A stretch of DNA of 64,000 nt from Lantana camara (Eukaryota; Streptophyta; Magnoliopsida; Lamiales; Verbenaceae), in assembly GCA_037501455.1 (NCBI GenBank), contig CM074864.1:35242001-35306000 (forward strand). Reading direction: 5' to 3'. Numbering within the stretch: the stretch's first letter is position 1; each line of letters begins with the position of its first letter. The translations under genes and the position numbers were made by a program. Of this stretch, positions 59,001-64,000 are shown piece after piece. The notes below the pieces were generated by a model. The model was not told the origin of the DNA. It did not search any database and saw nothing but the letters and a program-made list of their open reading frames with translations.

Positions 59001-59064
59001 ATAAACGCCTTACCAATGCCCTTAGTTTACCGTTTTCATCCAGGCCCTGTTTTGGGCTGTTACA
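56003..59064 (-). repeat. Solo LTR C' (3.06 kb)
   Basis: The minus strand runs TGTAACAGCCCAAAACAGGG (59064) to GGGGGCACTACA (56003), the same family type as LTR C. The right flank is CCCGG and the left flank ACCGG (CCCGG in the duplicated unit at 60328), consistent with a 5-bp target duplication. No primer site, internal region or second LTR is present. Short ORFs inside have no recognisable function. Confidence 0.8.
57394..57460 (-). other. Predicted 67-nt mini-exon in solo LTR C' (unit 1)
   Basis: The minus strand has ACACTTACAG before and ACTAATAG/GTGAGG after. The exon contains GAGCACTGGAATCC, matching the C mini-exon GCGCACTGGAATCC. Unit 2 equivalent: 61798-61864. Confidence 0.45.
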
Positions 59065-59830
59065 CCCGGGTCTGCCATGGGGTCGCCGATTTTCATTCCT
59101 ATACACTCTCTATCTAAGGTATTACGTTCGGCCCTGGGAGGTTGGGAAGACGTAGTGCTCTTGATGCCTTCGGAATGAACCGGGGAGGACTCGTGGGGGT
59201 TAGCTACCCCTCGAGGAATTTATAATGGCACTCGTGTGGGTTAATAGCCCCTCATGTAATTTACTAATGGATGGTTAGGGTTGACGGACCCTTCCATCAC
59301 CGAAGGGGAGGATTGAATGTGATTTCTATTTTATGTAATGTAATGTAATGAGAAGTAAGGGTGGATGCTCGTACTCGCCGAGCTTAATGAAATGTTTGGA
59401 TTATGGAACGGGAATAGAGTCTTTAATAATGTAATTTATACATATATGATATGTAATGTCCTTTGAAAATGATTTGGTATGCAAAACCTATTCCCGGTTC
59501 ATAACCTTTATCTTTTACGTGCTTTACTATTTAAATATATAGTGTCTGGGTGTACGTTAGCCCCCTCACTCAGTCGAGATATGACTGACACCTCTCTTTT
59601 AACACTTTTAGTTTGCAGGTCTTTTGAGCACGAGCTATGCGGAGAAGTGGGTCGTCCGAGTCTAACTGTTTGGTATAGGTCGTGCTAGGTGTATTGCATT
59701 CATTTTTGTCTTGTATTTAATGAATTAATCATGTTATGAATTTGTGTTTTGGAGATATGAATTGTTATGGCTATGTATATTTGATCACTTGATGTATATG
59801 TTGATTTTGAAATTTTATATTACTAGAATC
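59065..59830 (+). repeat. LTR B', part between C' and the duplication junction
   Basis: It resumes after CCCGG. The region ...ACTGACACCTCTC... with the acceptor TTTGCAG ending at 59618 corresponds to the final part of LTR B. It stops at the tandem junction before reaching an LTR end or primer site. Confidence 0.65.
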
Positions 59831-60332
59831 CTTGCACTTTATTTGCATACATTGCATTCATTGCATCGTCGTGCGTCTAAATGGTAGATGTTTGAGTCTA
59901 AGTCTTTAGTATTTCATTTGTTTGTCTCAGGGGTGCTTCCGGGAGGAGTCGTGCCCAGTTTTTTAGTTGTTTGGGATCGTTTTCTTGCACCACGATACTC
60001 TTTTGTTCAAAGGTAAGGTTTAGGTTCTTTTTAGTTAAGCGACATATAACCCTCAAATGCTCGTTTTCTAGCCCGCATGCGATTATATATTTTATATATA
60101 GTTAAATATGTGTAATGTACGATATGTTTATGATCTTGTTACCAAATTTCAGCTTTCAAAAGGGTTATATCTACGACTATATATGAGCTTATGTTTTTAA
60201 TGAAAGTTTAATATTTATGAAAGCTTAATGCTAATGTCTGTAATGTTAATGACTTGTAATGAGCGAGAATGTAATGATAATGTAATGTAATGGTAATGTT
60301 GGACCCCGTACACGTGGGTAAGGGAGACCCGG

Positions 60333-63300
60333 TGTAGCGCCCCCACTTTGCTGGTAGAGAGCGGCGCCCCAACCCCCACACTGAAGCACCCCTCAAGTAA
60401 TGGTGTGAGCCATCACTCAAGAAATACCCCAGCGAACGGCATGTCCATTAACGATTAACAATAACAGTGTTTAACAATATGGCTTATGCAGCGAAAAATC
60501 AGAGTATTTTAAAACTTTTCAAAACATGTGCGTGATGGAATATAAGCAAGCAAGTACTGATCGTTAAGCAGAAGAGACTATTAACATTACCGTATCAACT
60601 GAACGTTGCCACGGGAGCATAAGATAGCAATTGCAGCAGTATCCAAGTAGCAGAAGGATTATTACAAAAGCATAAGGTAAAGTATCAATGCAGCCATATA
60701 TCAAATGCAGGACACAAAATAGATTAATAAAGTAAAGTCCTGACATAAACAAAATGAACACTCTAGAGCTTCAAGATACCTCTAGACTGCAGCTGTAAGA
60801 CTTGAAACCATGAGGCCAGAAAAACAGGTAGAGGTATTAGTCAAAGTGACTAAGTGAGGAATATCTTTAAAAGGAACTACTTAAAGTAAACGTTTGAAGT
60901 AAAGGTCTTAAGGTAAAACCTTTAATGTAAAGCTTTAATGAAGAACTTAAGAATAAGTTCAAGTGATAAAACCATTTGATGCAATGCTATAAGAAATGAG
61001 AGTTTTCAAAACACGTTCATGAATGCTATCACACGCGCAGACATATGCTATGATTTGGTTCATATGATTTTCATAAAACGGGATAAGGGTAGGGAACAAC
61101 TTTGCAAGATATGAACCAATTTTATGAAAATATTGACGCCCGCAAGCTAGGCTTCTCCATCCTTACTCCAGAAAACATGACCATTAATAGGGTGTCGGAC
61201 CGAGATCAACAACACCCTAACACATACACACATGCACCATCCTCCACCAAGTTTCACCTCGGGGAGCGACCCCTATGTGACCATTAACCATTGATTTGGG
61301 AATAGATTTGTGGTCCATTACCGACAATTATCCTGACTTAACCAAACCTTCTGATTAAAGTCGGTATCAATCGCCTAGTGTGGTGGCCGGTATTAGTGAT
61401 GTCGTTGGCGCTCACCTCCCGAGCATCACCTCTACACATAACCGTCGGGCCCATACCATTAACCATTGATTGCTTGCACCATTGATGACATCCAGAATAA
61501 ATCCGAATGTATGAACCATTGAACATATCCATTGAACCATTGAACCATTGAACCATTGATGCAATACTTGAAAACATGTGCCATTAATTCTATACTTTGA
61601 AAACATAAACCATTGATGCATTACTTTGAAAACATGTGCCATTGATCAATGAATAACAAATAGGATTGGGTTCTTTGAAGAATCATCCCTTATAAAGGGT
61701 ATTTCAAAACAAGAATGTAAAGCACTAGGCTTTGAGTTTCAAAACAATTAAATCATTAAGTATTCATGGTTCTAGTTGAAAACATTTTTAACCTCACCTA
61801 TTAGTAACAGTAGGTAGGATAGATTATGCAGTGCCCTGGGGATTCCAGTGCTCAACCTTAACTCCTGTAAGTGTGTACTAAGGTGAGCTAAGACACACTT
61901 CTATCATGATGCACATAAACATATAAAACAAGTACAGAACATGTAATAACAAGAGAGTAATGCCATTTAAGGTATTAGAGAAGGATAACACACAAAGGAA
62001 TCCTTAAAGTGAGTTATCATTAACGTGGGACTATGATCTTACTATAATCGATTAGGAATTAATCAAATTATGAATCCTAAACGTATACCTTAAGGTTATA
62101 AAACAAGTCCACGAAAGAAAACACATTTTGAAATCACATTTTAGACCCCGGATTTGAAAACCCTTAGTGCAAATGTCTGTTAAGAAAGCAAAAGTTTTAA
62201 TTCACTTTTACTATTCAAAAGTACTATTCACATTTACTATTCCAGATTACTATTCACGGATTACGATTCATAGGTTACTATTCACTTGTCGGGTCAAAGG
62301 GTCGGGTCAAACCCACACACTAAACATACACTCATGGACACACACAAGCACACTCACACACACACAGCATGCACACACACACCCTAATTCAATTATGATC
62401 TTGATTATAACCTATAGTTCAAGTTCATGTTATAATAAGCAAGTGTGATCTAGGTTAAAGGCATAACCTATGGTTAAGAAGTCTAATTAAAGCATAACAT
62501 CAAGTAATGAAACACTATTCTATCTCAGGTTATAATATGTAACACTATCAAAGTGTATAACATATGATCAAGTACTATTCCATTAATCCATATCATATCA
62601 TAAGCTCAAGTCATAACATATGAGTCATGTAACATTGTAACAATTTAATAACATATCATAGACATAAGTCATAGCATATCAAAGCATACCATAACATTTC
62701 ATAGCATATACTAAACAATTAAATCATAATTCACTACTAACAAACATATCATAAAAACTATATAATAAATGCATAAAATAAAATCCTATATGGCTTAGGG
62801 AAGACCCTAAGACCCAACCTAAACATAATATAAAGATACCATAACATAAAAACATAAACTAAACTAAAACATAACATAAAATAAAACAACATCTGACCTA
62901 GCAAGGGGGGGGGGAGCCTCACGGCAAGAGGGGGAGAGAGGGAGGAAGAAAGGAGTTGTTAACACAACATATGAGCAAGGAATTCAATGTCATGAGGGCT
63001 CTATTTATAGTTGTTGGGAAGCCCCTCACCTTGTAATAAAAGTATAGGTAAGGGTAGGAGAGCAAAATGGTAAAACTTCTCTTGGTAGCTAACTTTCGGT
63101 ATTTCGGTAATTTCAGCTCCAAAACGTGAATTTAAGTGGCTGAAAGTATAACCATTCCGTCCGGGTAAAAATTAGCTTCGAAACGCATATTCATCCGTCG
63201 AAATCGGATTTACCGTTTGAAAGATACATTAGTTTTAGTGAATAAAAGTTTTAAGCCCGAAACTCAACACGAGTGAAAAATGACTTTCGAGAATGATTTT

Positions 63301-64000
63301 CAAGTCTGGATTGTTTCTAAAATTCAAGAAATAAATCAAGAAGCGTTTTGAATCCAATATCGACTATAAAACGTTTTATCGATAGAAAGTTGAAAACGTA
63401 GAATGAATAGTGAATTCTTACGTACAAACGTACGCTTCAAACTTTCGAGCTAGGGTTTGAATCAAGGGCTGTAAAACATCTCAAAAATCTTGAAATAACT
63501 CATGTAGTGCAAATCCGAAGAGAAAACTATTTCCGAATGAAACCGTTCGTAGTAGAAATAGTGAACTAGGGTTTTCGTAGACATTTTCAAGTAAAACAAA
63601 GCTCAAAATAGATTTTCAAGTCAAGATTGATTTCAATAGACTCGTCTCCACTCAAGGATCGATTTGACTGTAAACTTGGGTAGGAAAGATATCAGAATCA
63701 AAAGCTCATTTTCAGATGAATAGTAACTTTAGTCGGTAAGTTCCCAAAATGCCCTTATGGTTAAAGAAAGGTTTCCAGAGCTTGGAAAACAAGTTCAAAG
63801 GATAGGAAAACATGTGATATGAACCATTAGGGTTCCATTGAAGCATTGGGTAATATAGGCTTGGGAAATGAATAGTAAACTGTATCGAGGTCAAGAACTC
63901 CCCATTAAAACATGTCAGATCACATATGAGCACAAAGTTCATGTAAGAATGCAATGCATGAAGGTTTATAAACTTGGATCACAATCTATAAACGCGTTAC
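60333..64000 (-). repeat. Solo LTR C', duplicated copy (incomplete in window)
   Basis: Same terminus (TGTAGCGCCCCC on the plus strand) and sequence as 56003-59064. The extra segment at 62170-62795 and ~90 bp of short repeats make it longer. The left flank CCCGG matches the right flank of unit 1. Confidence 0.8.
62170..62795. repeat. Segment unique to unit 2, with TTACTATTCA and CA repeats
   Basis: This contains five or more TTACTATTCA-like words (62206-62285), a CA-rich microsatellite (62335-62381) and a run of CATAACAT/CATATCAT words (62480-62720). Unit 1 has a direct junction at the equivalent place (about 57770). Confidence 0.7.

Larger units (their letters stand above)
55497..59830. repeat. 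Tandem duplication, unit 1 (about 4.33 kb)
   Basis: The segment from CTTGCACTTAATTTGCAT to 59830 recurs from 59831, offset about 4330 bp. It includes part of LTR B' and the whole of solo LTR C'. The copies differ by a few percent. Confidence 0.8.
59831..64000. repeat. Tandem duplication, unit 2 (runs off the window)
   Basis: It repeats 55497-59000 and includes a second copy of solo LTR C' starting at 60333. It carries about 0.63 kb not present in unit 1 (about 62170-62795) and a local repeat expansion near 61520-61640. Its end is outside the window. Confidence 0.8.

Overview
This window looks like an intergenic stretch of a large, repeat-rich flowering-plant genome. I find no host gene, rRNA or tRNA. 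Almost every base belongs to nested LTR retrotransposons: several related Ty3/gypsy families, probably Tekay/Del-type chromoviruses (PBS complementary to initiator tRNA-Met, 2.4-3.6 kb LTRs, chromodomain-like polyprotein tail), one Ty1/copia family, and a cluster of TRIM-like miniature elements. The plant call rests on these families, on the TGGTATCAGAGC primer sites and on the overall AT-rich composition. I cannot name the species. Families are labelled A, B, B', C, C', D and E for this window only.

Layout. (1) 1-15213: a minus-strand gypsy element B. Its 5' LTR is 11600-15213, a decayed PR-RT-RNaseH remnant is 9344-10350 and an integrase remnant is 1-157. Element A, non-coding and complete, is inserted into B at 163-9338 with a perfect AAGAG target duplication and has ~3.05 kb LTRs. 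(2) 15214-17429: TRIM-like LTRs in both orientations, a ~380 bp direct repeat and a 47-bp-arm inverted repeat. (3) 17430-18044: the end of a gypsy LTR, a PBS and a broken gag (E). (4) 18045 onward: an LTR (B') split by element D. (5) 19375-54840: element D, a tandem array LTR-internal-LTR-internal-LTR flanked by a perfect 5-bp duplication GAAGC. Its first internal region carries a 10-kb copia element (23534-33579, duplication GAACA) in the protease. Its middle LTR carries a copia solo LTR (39190-47127, duplication ATAAA), itself invaded by a non-autonomous gypsy element C (39616-46454). (6) 54846-64000: the rest of B', carrying a solo LTR C' (56003-59064). About 4.33 kb including C' is tandemly duplicated and runs off the window.

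Coding capacity. All polyproteins (gag1/pol1 and gag2/pol2 of D, copia gag-pol, E gag, B pol) have stops or frameshifts, so nothing here is likely to be autonomous today. Very similar LTR pairs (C about 99.5%, copia about 98.7% by hand count) show that the copia element and C are recent.

Most notable signal. In the gypsy LTRs of every family in the window I see the same split-leader layout: an exon-1 donor site (seen in A, B, B', C and D), ~0.9-1.1 kb of intron, a 40-80 nt mini-exon bounded by pyrimidine-AG and usually GTGAGG-type signals, a second ~0.75-0.9 kb intron, then an acceptor shortly before the LTR end and PBS. In four families (A, B, B', D) the first putative intron also carries a cluster of short GC-rich palindromes whose sequences differ between families. 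This would mean spliced LTR leaders; it is inferred from sequence only.
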